Positions 49,754 to 60,692 of a DNA stretch of 64,000 bases are shown here, piece by piece; position 1 is the first letter of the stretch, and every line of letters begins with the position of its first letter. The notes beneath the pieces were generated by a model. That model saw only the letters and a program-made list of their open reading frames with translations, searched no databases and was not told where the DNA came from. The position numbers were made by a program, and so were the translations under genes. Origin of the DNA: Phyto melanocephala (taxonomy: Eukaryota; Arthropoda; Insecta; Diptera; Rhinophoridae); assembly GCA_941918925.1 (NCBI GenBank), contig OW799234.1, forward strand, positions 117,775,128 to 117,839,127, in the 5' to 3' direction.

Positions 49754-52229
49754 TTCACATTAAAAAATTTAATATATAGAAAAAAGTTCGAATAAAATAT
49801 AAATATATAATTATTTATATAATTTAAAATGTTTCATGCAAAAAATACAATAACACTCTTACACCCACTTCCCATTAAAATGCAATAAAAAAGAACAATT
49901 TTTTTCATTCTATCAATAATTTTTTAATATCATCATGGTATTCTAATTTTTTCAATATCTTTATTGCTATCGATCCAAATATCAGAAATTGCACTATAAA
50001 AAATTATTGAATTATCCATGACCTTGTAAACTTTTTTTAACACTTTATATAAACTTGTATAAACTTGCACTCTCAAATATGTAGATTGTGAATTAAACAT
50101 ATGTATACATAATTGCAATTACCGTTTGTTGATCAATAATATTTAAAACAACAACAAAGTAATATTTTTTTACAGTTTGTTTTTAAAAAGTTTGTGAGCA
50201 CAATATAAAATATCAAACAAACAATTAAAAAAAAATTAAAAATTTGTAAACATGCTATTGCATGCTAACATACATATGTACATACGTATAGCGACAAAAT
50301 GTGCACGTTGCGTATTTTTTGTAGTTTTTTGTATGTTTAAAGTACTTTTGCAAACTTTTGCTATATGTCCTCTACTTTAAATGAAAGCTGAGACTTCAAT
50401 CTTTCATTTGATATAAGTCTGCACCTAGGGCGACGGGCTACTCTATATTTCCTAGTCCATTGAAAATGCAAAATGTTAAATTTTTACACCACAATTCTGT
50501 TGTAAAGAAATTTTTTTTTGTGTTTCTTTTTTTAAATTTATTTTTTTATCTACTCATTCTACAACAACTAAATTAATTAAAAAAATACTTTAAGGTTATA
50601 TTTATTGTGTATTTTTTTATTGATAAGCTTTTGAATATTACATATTGAACCAACATATTTCAAGCGCGTTAGCATACCTCAACTTTGACTTGCTCTAGAC
50701 CAAAAAGTAATGAAGTTATGAATCTCAAGTTTCAGGGAATTGTTACTCATATATCTGTTAATATACTGTGAAAATTTCATCCAAATTGGACGACACGCCA
50801 AAAACTATTTTTTGCCGCTGTTACTTTAGAGCTGTCTCACTGTGCGTAGTCCAAATTTATTTGCAGAAATGAACATAGGTTTAAAGTATTCCAACAGTTA
50901 TAATAACGTCTGACTTTGTACTAAACTTTTTAATTGGTTATAAAATTAATGCAGAAGACGCACAAATACCAAAATACCGAACACTGTTTTCAAATGTGAG
51001 TAAACTTAATTCAATTAAATTTTCTATACGATCAAAAAATCAAGATAAATTGTTTTAGCACTTTTTGACTTAATGTACCTCATTTTGACCCATTCTTCTT
51101 CATTTAATTTATTTTAATTTCTAACATCTGGCAATACTGGTAATCGTACTTTATAGTTATAGATTTGAATTTCTATTTATTTATGTTAGACAACTACACA
51201 CATACACACTCAATTTAGAGAACATTAAACCTAAATAACAGCAATAGTTTTATATCAGTCTAGCCATTTGAATTATGTGTGGCTGACGACTCTACTAAAT
51301 ATTACCCATTTTAGTGCTCATATATTTAAGCATAAATTCATACATTCAAATATGTGTTTTTAAAGTATATCAAAAATATTTATGTGTTTCGTTATAAATG
51401 TGTAAAATTTTCTATGATCGTTGTGTTAAAATAAATGAGTCTGGTTTGCTATTTATTTGTAGAAAAAGCTCCATATAATATTTTAGTTTTTATGTGTATT
51501 TATTTAAAGGAAGTGACTTTTGGTCGATGATGAGTAGCTTTTAAATGTGAAATAAATTTGATAGTTTATCTTGTTTAAGAGGGTGTGAACTTAGCAAATA
51601 TTTAGTTGCTGTGTTTTGGTGAGATATTAAAATTAATGGAATTTATAAAGACAAATGTACTGTCAAAGTAGAATTTAAAATAAATTGCATACTTTTAGGG
51701 CTTAAAAATTTAATATAAAATTATACGTTTTTATTCGATAAGGGTAATTTATTTTGCTGTGTATTATTAATATGTGTATAAAATATGTTATTGTGATTAA
51801 TATTGCCTTGATAAGTCTGTGTTTATATCAAACAAGTTTACTGTAGAAATTTCTCTGTTTTAAACTTGCTTTTTCGTTTGCAAAGAAAAAATTTGTATTG
51901 CAAAAAATTTATTTCTTACCCTAGATTTAATATTACAGAGGACAAAACAAAACAAATTTTAAGTAAATGGAAGTGTAAACCTTTTTTTATTTACATTTCT
52001 TTCACTCGCACTCAATTAGAAAAAAAAAATAAAAACTTTCTAAAAGAGAACTTTTTCAATGTAATTGCAGAATAACGTAATTTTTAGTCCTTCAATTCGG
52101 CTGAAACTATGCAGTACTTCTGAGCTGTTCATAAATTGTGATACTATTCCAAATTGTTTTAAAATTTGGACATTTATACATCAGGGCATATGTCTTGTAT
52201 AAAATTTTCATGGACGTACTAACACACGC

Positions 52230-52443
52230 TTAGAGTGCCCTTGTGGACTAGTCACTAAGGAACAAGTCAGCTGTTTGGAGGTTGCGGGTTCGATTCCCGC
52301 CGGAGACTCTGGAATTGTCTGCTTCTTTTTCTCTTCTATTCTTATTCTATTCTTCTCTCTATTTTGGCGTCACAATGGACCGTAATGGTCTCCGAGTGAA
52401 GGTGTGAGGGTTACTTTTCACCAGCCTTACCTACCTACCTATC
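52230..52443 (+). mobile_element. tRNA-derived SINE with 13-bp target duplication
   Basis: A 214-bp element lies between perfect direct repeats TACTAACACACGC (52217-52229 and 52444-52456). Its head is tRNA-like. It has a perfect B box GGTTCGATTCC (52287-52297) in a GCGGG/CCCGC T-stem, an A-box-like TAGTCACTAAGG upstream, and an AGAGT/ACTCT acceptor-like pairing. The body is unrelated to tRNA and the tail is a short CCTA/CTAC repeat, not poly(A). An intact duplication suggests recent insertion through a partner LINE. Confidence 0.88.
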
Positions 52444-54810
52444 TACTAACACACGCAGCTCTAAGCATCCAAGTATCCATGCTGGGAACACATTTCTGGT
52501 CTTATATCTTTAGAAATCGTTATTAGTTTAAATTAATTTTTTTTTGCAGTTTTACATTAATTAATTAAATATGCTAAACGTAATAATTTGAAATTATTAT
52601 TTTGGCTTATGTATTCAATTTGGCATCGCTAGTGACTTGGCATGAGTAAGTAAATAGTGTTAGTATATATTAGAAAAACACGTCTTAAAGTCATGAATGC
52701 CACATATTGCAAAATTTTGCTCACCTCTTTAAAAAAAACAAATCTTTTATTATTAAATTTTTATATACTAGCAGAACCCGAACCACTTTACTGTCCCAAG
52801 CTAAGTTTTTGCATAATTTATATTGTTTGTTAGCTATGCAATAATTGTCATAAATTTATGATAATGTTATCAAGAGTTGCTCATACGAAGTTTAAACCAA
52901 ATATAGGTTACAGTTCTCTAGAAAGGACATTAAATTTATTTTTTGGTAAGGGGGCTTTGATCCTATCGATTTTGCGCCCAAATAATATTGTGGCCAATTA
53001 CACAGAATTAAAAGTCATGTAAAAGTTCTGCTGACATGCTATAAAATACATATTTTTTTGCATGGGAGCTACCAGGCCCGCTCATTTGATCTTACATGAT
53101 TATTCGAATGAAGTGTACAATTTTTATTAAAAGGCCTAAGACCAGGATTAAAGGTTCTAATATTAATTGTCCCTGAAATAAATTAAATAATGATTTGTAT
53201 CTCTCCTCCGATCGTATCGATTTTTGGTTGATATAAGAATAATACACTACTTAGTGTTACAGTGTCTTAGTTCTTAGAGTATCGCAAATCTTCAAACGTT
53301 CTTTGGTCGACCAAATTTTCTTGAGCTTAGTGGATACCATTCTAGCGCCATCGTAATAAGACTTTTCTGTATTTATTATGTTCTTGTATCGATTTCTCAT
53401 TCAAAACTTCCTAGAGATACGTGTTACAAACGGTGTTAGGCCAGAATATTTAGCATGATTGTGATTCTGAGGCATTAATTGGTGAACATCTGTAATCTTT
53501 GCGTAATTTTACTTAATTTTAGCAAGGTTTTACTTCCGTGCAACAAAGAAGTTGGACACATGCATTGAAAATTCTGTGCCTTATTCGACAGCTGACAGTT
53601 TATTGCTAGTAAAATTTTAGCGCTACACAAAAGAACAACATATCTTCATTATTGAAAAATTTTTAAAAAATTAATTGCATTTTAAAGGCATAGAGGCACA
53701 GATCTTAAATAAATATACACTGTAGCAAGCTAATTCCAATATACAATTATAATTCACGACGCCGCATTAGGGTTCCTGGATTCTCACCGGAACTCTCACA
53801 CATTGGTTTGATTTTGACATTTTAACGGCTTGGTTATAAACGAACAGTGTGCTTGGGATCTCAAACGAATCCAGGCTCCCTAAATTATTTAATAAATCTC
53901 CTCTAAGCTGACAAAGTTAAAGCACTATTCCGACCATATTTTCTATGAAATTTTTAAACTGCCTCCCAGTTTATATTTCCTTTACTTAATTACATGCACA
54001 CATATTTAATTTTAAGACCGCTTAATTCAATCTTTTGGAAGAAAATTACTGAAATGCTCTTTTCGAATTATCAGCCCATACAAATTAACTAATTTAAAGT
54101 TGTTTGTACCTTTTTTTGTCATACCTAAATCTAAGCTATTTTTAGACTTTTTTTCCTTTGTCACAAGCAATCGCTAATTCTTTGTGTCTTGTGTCTAGCT
54201 TTTAAAATTTTGCTTTGATATTTTATTGATTTATTTTTTCATCCTCCTTCTTTTAGGGATCTTTGCTTTAAACATATACAAAATATGTTATTGCCTAGTT
54301 TAAGGCTGTTTAATTAATTTGTTTCATCATCTGTTTATAGTGAATATATATTAAATATTTATACCGAGCTTTTATGTCAGTAGGTTTAACCTTAAACCTT
54401 TTTTTGTCTTTTTTTGTATTCTTTTCCACATGTAATGAGGAAAAAGAGGGCAATGAACATGTCTATAGTTTCAAACATATACATATAAAACTAACAACAT
54501 ACACGTGTTTGCCTTTAGGCCAACAACACATGCAAACATACCAATGTACATTAAACATTCAATCAGCAACATGAGCCCACACCAAAAAAAAAAACTAAAA
54601 ACAAAAAATCACCACAAATTTTCATCAACATTTCAATCTGATAACAATTTTCCACGGTAAATATTTATAGACTATTACGTGATTGTGGAAAGAGCGTATT
54701 TATCTTGAGCAGAACACAACAAAACCGCAACTTAAAAAAAAAACAGAGACATGGTTAATTTAAAACAGTTATCTAAGAAGTAGCAATGTTATAGATTGTA
54801 AAAACACTTT

Positions 54811-54969
54811 CTGCCTGTTCAACGATGTCGAAAGAAAACCAAAGCGAAATTTCATTCGTACAAATACGTTGAAAACAAAAACAAGTTTTTAGTTTTTGTT
54901 GTTGTTTTCAATATATTTGTACGAATGAAATTTCGCTTTGGTTTTCTTTCGACATCGTTGAACAGGCAG
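54811..54969. mobile_element. Near-perfect long hairpin (foldback MITE or hpRNA)
   Basis: Left arm starting CTGCCTGTTCAACGATGTCG (54811 on) and right arm, its reverse complement ending at 54969, pair over about 73 bp with only two or three mismatches. The loop is short and T/A-rich. Both sides are flanked by TTT. It could be a small palindromic MITE, or if transcribed, a hairpin RNA that is a Dicer substrate. Confidence 0.7.
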
Positions 54970-55049
54970 TTTATGTTTTTGGGAATGAGTGAAGAAAGCT
55001 ATTTTTAGAAAAGAAAGTGTAAAATAGGGCCCCTAACGCAAAATAATGT

Positions 55050-55536
55050 GTAGTATAATATTTTTCGCGGACTTTAAAGTTTTGAATCCGTTTTATGTTA
55101 TAAATGTGAATATTTGGATGTTTGTAACTCAATCACGCAAAAACAAATGGACGCAACTAAATGAAATTTGGAACACAGATAGACAACAACCTAATATTCA
55201 AACGATTTCGCGGATATATGCAATAATTTTTTTTAGAAAGTTGGTTATTTAAAGGGTTCGAGTGGCCACAATTTACACGTCCTGGCGAAAAAAAAAAATA
55301 ATTATCCAACGTCATACAAAGAAATATTTTTTCTTAAATATTTTTAATTAATTCAATTCTACTTACATATATAATTAATAAAAAAGTTTGCATGTTTAAA
55401 TGTTTTAAATTACTCAAAAAATACTAAATGGATTGAAATGAAATATGCCACACAGACATAAAACATCTTAAGTATTCACATAATAATCACCTTTCGTTCC
55501 GATAACTGCGCACACAAAGTCCCGGGCACAGGCTAG
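55050..55536 (+). mobile_element. Decayed Helitron
   Basis: Contains ACTCAATCACGCAAAAACAA near the start and GATAACTGCGCACACAAAGT, CCCGGGCACAGG and CTAG at the end (55533-55536), matching the family at 3511-3806 in the other orientation. The 5' limit is uncertain. Confidence 0.55.
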
Positions 55537-57633
55537 TTTGAAATAAATTAATGTAAACAATACTTCGAATAAGTTTGGATCAGAACTTGTTAACTAAAAA
55601 AATTCGTGATACATTCTTTCGAAAATAATAGTTTATTCTCAACGGAACTTTTAATATTCGAAGAATTAATTTGCGAAACCTTATTTCCCTAATTCCTTTC
55701 AATATGATACCAAACATATTTTAAACCTGTGGATAGACGGACGCCTTTATACAATTTCAAGAAAATATAATCATTGCATAGTTTCCAATTTCACTCAATA
55801 TGATAAAATTATTTTCTTATTCCTTCACGTACAAATAAACGTACATCCTTAACAACTCTTTTTCTTTTCTTGTTTGCAGCCCCCTGAGGTAAATTTCACT
55901 AACATACGCTCTGTTGCTTTTAATTTAATATGCGAATATATTTCATTCAATTTAGGCGTTATATTAAATGTGTGTATGTGTGTGTGTGTGAGCTGGGATG
56001 ATTTTTCAAACGCTTTTTGTTTTACCTTTTATTGGTAGTTTTTCGTGTTGTTGTTCATTTCTTTCATTTGATTTGCTAAAATCTGTGAGTGTATATGTTT
56101 GCCAAGTTTAGGCAATGAAACCATATCATTTCATTTACTCAAGCCAAAATAATCAATTATTTACGCACATTTGATTTTGGCTTGTTGTTTTGCTTCAGTG
56201 TATGTGGGAGTGTGTTAAACATACGCCAACTAACCAACCAACCGCTATATTTTAAACCCAGTAGCGTTCATAAAACACACAAATACAAGTGCGTGCATAA
56301 TCACATAAAGTATAAATAATAGTACATATGAGAAAATCTTTTAAGTAGATGAACATTAAAGTTGTTGTTCTCTCTTTTTTTTATATAAATTTATTATTTT
56401 TAACAAAGCTCTATTTCCTTTCGAGATGTGAGGAAATATTAAGGAACAAATTACAGATTTATGAGAGTATTTATATTTGCTTTAGTATTTTGTAAGTTAT
56501 TAATGACCTTCTAAATTAGCATACTTAAAGGCGATAACTTTAATCTTACTTCAAGTATAAATTTTTATATAAGTTTCACCGAGCAATGGAGTTAATGTGC
56601 ACTGTTTTTCTGTAATGCGTTGTAATTTTCGGGGGAAGACCGAGTTAGCTGGCATTTTTTCCCTTACATTCATTGACTATTCGATACCGCCATTAACCTT
56701 CGACTTTTAAGTTACGATGCGCACATGATAAGAGACTAGCGCAAGCCTAGCTACTTTAGATATATCCAGTCATCGCTACCTGTTCTCTGGTTTTCCAAGA
56801 AATTATCTAGAGATCTTTCTTTTGATAGTACTTAACGGGATTGTAACTGCACTTGCGTAAGATATATCCAAAGTAGATCTATTTCTGGCTATTCCCTAAA
56901 TTGCCGAAAAAGATACCAGATCTAATCACATAGCCCATCTTAGAAGCTTTTGATAGATGCTGATATCAAGTATCTCTATTAAGTGACTACCATACCACTC
57001 AGTTGTGGAGGTAATTACAATTTTAAATAAAAATTTCAGAATATTGATAGTATGAAAGAAATTTTCAAAAGTAGTTCAACTCTAATAAGAAATTGTAAAA
57101 ATCAAAATCAATCAATCAATTAAATAAGTGGCAAGATAGACTTAAACAAGTACTAATAAAAATCTTTCAAAAAAACTTCAGGTTGTACCGATGATTAAAT
57201 TTTCTTAGGACAAAGATGATCCTGTTGAATTAGATTGTTTTCCTCATTTTCAAGTAGTTTAGAAATATTTTTGTTTGAATAAAATTAGGGAAATGTATGA
57301 AAGTATTGGCAAAAAGTACTCCACTATTGAGAAAAGACTTTATATAAATAAGTCTGTTCTGTAAAAATACATAAACTACTTGTCCTAATTCTGAGAAGGT
57401 GGTATAATATACAGTGTTAAATTTCATATAAGGTTGTTTCGATTTTTTTTTTTCGAATGTATTTAATTAAAAAATTTTTGGCTATCTAATGTTTAAAAGC
57501 GAAATGTCAATATTTATTCAACTCTCACTTTAGCTTACTTTAGTTTTTTTAATTTTGATGCACAATTTCAAGCTCTGAGATAGTTTGCATCAAGCAGAGT
57601 TAGGTCTAGGCATTGTGTTTGATTTTCCACTAC

Positions 57634-57944
57634 TTTTATTGGTAGTGAAAAAAGCAGTGTGTTATCACTCCTAATTTTTAGTGGTAGTGAATATTGAGTG
57701 TACTAATTGAAATGATTTTATTGGTAGTGGAAAATGAGTAAACTAAATAAAGCAATTTTAGTTTTAGTGGAAATTTAGTGCACTGAATTTTTATTCCATT
57801 ACCAGTAATCATTTATAAGTAAACTAGATTTCTACTACCTCTAAAATCACTGCATTAAATGCGCTTAATTTCTACTAGCACTAAAATAGTTTCATTTAAT
57901 TCCCTCAATTTCCACTTCCACTTCCACTAAAATCGTTTGAGTTG
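57634..57944. mobile_element. Foldback-like region of inverted 40-bp repeats
   Basis: Four direct units of 40-41 bp start near 57634, 57675, 57716 and 57756 with the core TTTTAGTGGTAGTGGAAAAT. Three inverted units with CCACTTCCACTAAAAT or CTACTACCTCTAAAAT follow. Tandem repeats making up inverted arms are the layout of Drosophila FB elements. No coding sequence and no clear ends. Confidence 0.55.
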
Positions 57945-59040
57945 GTGGTTAATTATTTCCATCTGCCACTATTGGTGGCCGCAATATTGCTGCATTAATA
58001 CTAACTCGTTTTATGTTAATGGAAACTATAATCAAGCATATAATCTTTCTGTAAAACAGTGCAGTTTTATTCGAAATGTTGTTTGGTATAAAAACTATTG
58101 CCAATGACAAAACTAAAACTATTATATAAAGAATTTTGTGAATAATAAAAGACCATCCTTAAGCTTTTGTCATTAGTATTAAGAATATTTGAGCTCCACA
58201 GCTTAAATTACGATATTCGTCAACTTGTAAAAATAAAAAAATTCTTATTAAAATCTCTATACTAACAGCACAAAAATCATCACATTTGAGTTAAACTTTG
58301 TTAGCTAATGAAATCCGTAATCTGGCCCTGACATTAATGTACATCTAGACACCGTAAAAAGAGAGAAGATGAATATCAGACAAATTTTCGTATAGAGTCT
58401 CTACTTACAAAAGAAAAACCTCAAGTCTCTATTTGACTAGCGTAATATTCTATTGCGAAAAGATGTCCGCGCTTTGCTGAAAGGTCATTGTTATTAAATT
58501 ACGTGTAAAGCTAGGTTTTTCTGCAGACTACATCCATCGATTTTAATGTAGTTTATTTAGTTTGTTATGTCAAATAACCATGCGCGGGTGCAGCGTTAAA
58601 TATGTGAAAATGATAAAATTGTTAAAACAAAATTGTCAAATTTTGAAATATGTCAATGAACACCAGATCGGAGAACGTTTAATTAAAAAGTGATTGTTTG
58701 GTGTAGTTTGTTTAAAAGCGACTTCATCGGATTGACGTTGGCCAATTCATCACTATGAAATTATTCGAAACCGAATTATATAATATGGACACCAAGGCCA
58801 AGGAAAATTAGACTTACAAAAAGCAAATTGGGATCTTAATAATTTCATTTTTAAAACACTTTGTGCATAAGCAATTGAAAGACCCTTTAAAAAAAGTTCT
58901 TTCAATCAACCAATTACAAGAAAATAATAATAATAAAAAAAAATATATTAAATTTGTTTATGATCCTCCAAAGACTTAAAAATAAAAGTATTGTATCGTA
59001 ATATAAGATTTTATTTCTTTTATTTATTTAATAATACATA

Positions 59041-60692
59041 CAGTGCCGAGCAGAAGTGAGTGCATGTTCACGACACTGACTTTCGTCATCCATAAAAACA
59101 AAACCATACAAGCAAATCAGAAAATTTTTTAAATTTTATTATTATTATTTTATTAGTAGCAAATAAGAGTAAAGAAACAATAATAAATGCATTTAATTTA
59201 AAGAGTTTAAAAGAAAAAACGAAAAAAACCCGCATAAACTCAATTTTGCACGTTTTATAAACTGCACCTATTTTTGCTCTCCCACTTCTTATATCAACAG
59301 AAATCATGCAAATATACCGTTATATTTGTTCTTATCTTATTCTTCTTGTTCGTAGAGCAGTTTAAAACGTGTTTCTTGCGAATCAAAACAGATTTTGTCA
59401 GTTATTGTCATATTTAAAATAAATTGTTGAGTTTTTGCATAACAATGAGAAATATATCTGCAGAAATTGAAAATAGTGTTGTGTGCCTGACCGAGAAAGG
59501 CTGTTCTTCACGTACCATTGCCGAGAGGGTTGGTATAAGCCAATCGGCGGTGATTGCAGCTCAAAAGAGAAGAAATGTGACGTCCAAATCGCAAGTCAAA
59601 GGCCGCAAAAAATTATTAACGGACTCAGACGCTAGACTAATGATGTCCAAAATGAGAAAAAACAAGCTGCTAACACCAAAGGGTGCTTCTCTGGCAATTA
59701 ACAAAAATGTAAGCGAGTGGACTGCAAGAAGAGCACTCCATGATATCGGCTATAAATCAGCTGTTAAAAAAAGTAAACCTGTATTGTCCGATAAAAATGT
59801 TAAAGCGCGCTTAAAATTTGCAAGAGAGCACAGACACTGGATAATTGATGACTGGAAACGTGTTATCTGGTCCGATGAGTCCAAATTTAACCGCTTTTAG
59901 TCAGATGGAAAGCAATACTGCTGGCGTAGACCCGAAGAACGTGTTCAAAGACACCATGTGAAGCAAACAGTAAAACATGGCGGCGGAAATATAATGGTTT
60001 GGGGATGCTTTACATGGTGGAATGTTGGCCCGTTGCAGTTAGTAGATGGTATCATGCGAAAAGAGGACTATCTACAGATTCTGCAAACCCATCTTTCCAA
60101 TTTTATGGACAAATGTGCTTATCCCGAAAAAGAAATTATTTTTCAACAGGATGGTGATCCAAAGCACACAGCAAAAATTGTAAAGGAATGGATTGGGAAA
60201 CAAAATTTTCAATTGATGGAATGGCCAGCACAAAGTCCCGACCTCAATCCGATTGAAAATCTTTGGTCAATCGTGAAAAGAAGGCTCGGGCAGTATAAAG
60301 CAGCACCAACAAATATGAGCAACCTTTGGGATCGTGTACATGCGGAATGGAATCGAATTCCAAAAGATGTTATAGAACATTTGGTAGAAAGCATGCCAAA
60401 GCGCATAAATCAAGTTATTTCTTATAAGGGTCTATGGACCAAATATTGAAATTGGGTTAGTTTTTAATTTTTTTTTGCAACGTGCCAAATTGAATTTATG
60501 CGGGTTTTTTTCGTTTTTTCTTTTAAACTCTTTAAATTAAATGCATTTATTATTGTTTCTTTACTCTTATTTGCTACTAATAAAATAATAATTATAAAAT
60601 TTAAAAAATTTTCTGATTTGCTTGTATGGTTTTGTTTTTATGGATGACGAAAGTCAGTGTCGTGAACATGCACTCACTTCTGCTCGGCACTG
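59041..60692 (+). mobile_element. Tc1-like (DD34E) transposon, nearly intact
   Basis: A 1652-bp element lies between TA dinucleotides (59039-59040, 60693-60694). Its 212-bp terminal inverted repeats (59041-59252 and 60481-60692) start CAGTGCCGAGCAGAAGTGAG and differ at only a few positions. One transposase frame of normal length fills the middle, broken by a single stop. Long TIRs are seen in several Tc1-like groups (Minos, Bari and Tc3 types). The near identity of the TIRs indicates a young insertion. Confidence 0.93.
59445..60449 (+). pseudogene. Tc1-family transposase interrupted by one amber codon
   Basis: From ATG 59445 one frame runs 334 codons to TGA at 60447-60449, the usual Tc1 length, with a single in-frame TAG at 59898-59900 (codon 152). 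The N-terminus (about residues 1-110) has two helix-turn-helix-like segments, SSRTIAERVGISQSAV and KNKLLTPKGASLAINKN, linked by a basic GRKK stretch. The catalytic triad is present: D144 (WSDES), D236 (QQDGDPKH) and E271 (NPIENLW). The last two are 34 residues apart, giving DD34E. The amber follows SKFNRF, just after the first Asp. Truncation there removes the second Asp and Glu, so only readthrough or another copy could supply active enzyme. The neighbouring TTG at 59424 is not needed as a start. Confidence 0.92.

Larger units (their letters stand above)
47030..49812 (+). repeat. 545-bp satellite, right arm: five inverted tandem copies
   Basis: The landmark CCACTCGGCT recurs at 47423, 47968, 48513, 49058 and 49603, again exactly 545 bp apart. 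The units are the reverse complement of the left arm with very few differences, including a G-to-A change near 48282. In the last unit an A6 run has grown to A33 (49718-49750). Each unit carries one hammerhead ribozyme on the plus strand. Confidence 0.95.
43885..50844. mobile_element. Transib-like element (CACAGTG ends, 5-bp duplication)
   Basis: The left end reads CACAGTGAGACAACGC and the right end, in reverse complement, CACAGTGAGACAGCTC, an inverted match of at least 12 bases. Both sides are flanked by CGTAG (43880-43884 and 50845-50849). A 5-bp target duplication with termini starting CACWRTG is the signature of Transib elements, the relatives of RAG1. No transposase is visible. The interior has Helentron-like boxes (TTTTACGCCCACCTCCCATA near 43999-44018). 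From 44247 to 49812 it carries the palindromic 545-bp satellite, which therefore is nested in it. Confidence 0.6.

Noticed and set aside
44247..49812. CRISPR-like or bacterial repeat array
   Set aside because: Units of 545 bp, no spacers, eukaryotic intron context; it is a satellite.
44247..49812. Assembly artefact from a fold-back read
   Set aside because: Arms have different private variants and an asymmetric hinge; still worth long-read confirmation.
52230..52320. A functional tRNA gene
   Set aside because: The B box and T-stem are good, but anticodon arm and acceptor do not fold cleanly, and the element has a SINE body, tail and 13-bp duplications.
55880..55888. Possible 9-nt plus-strand microexon (TTTGCAG|CCCCCTGAG|GTAAAT)
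   Set aside because: It has a good acceptor and donor, but there is no other plus-strand exon in the window and the host gene is on the minus strand; likely chance.
60209..60406. 65-codon minus-strand ORF
   Set aside because: Antisense shadow of the Tc1 transposase C-terminal half.
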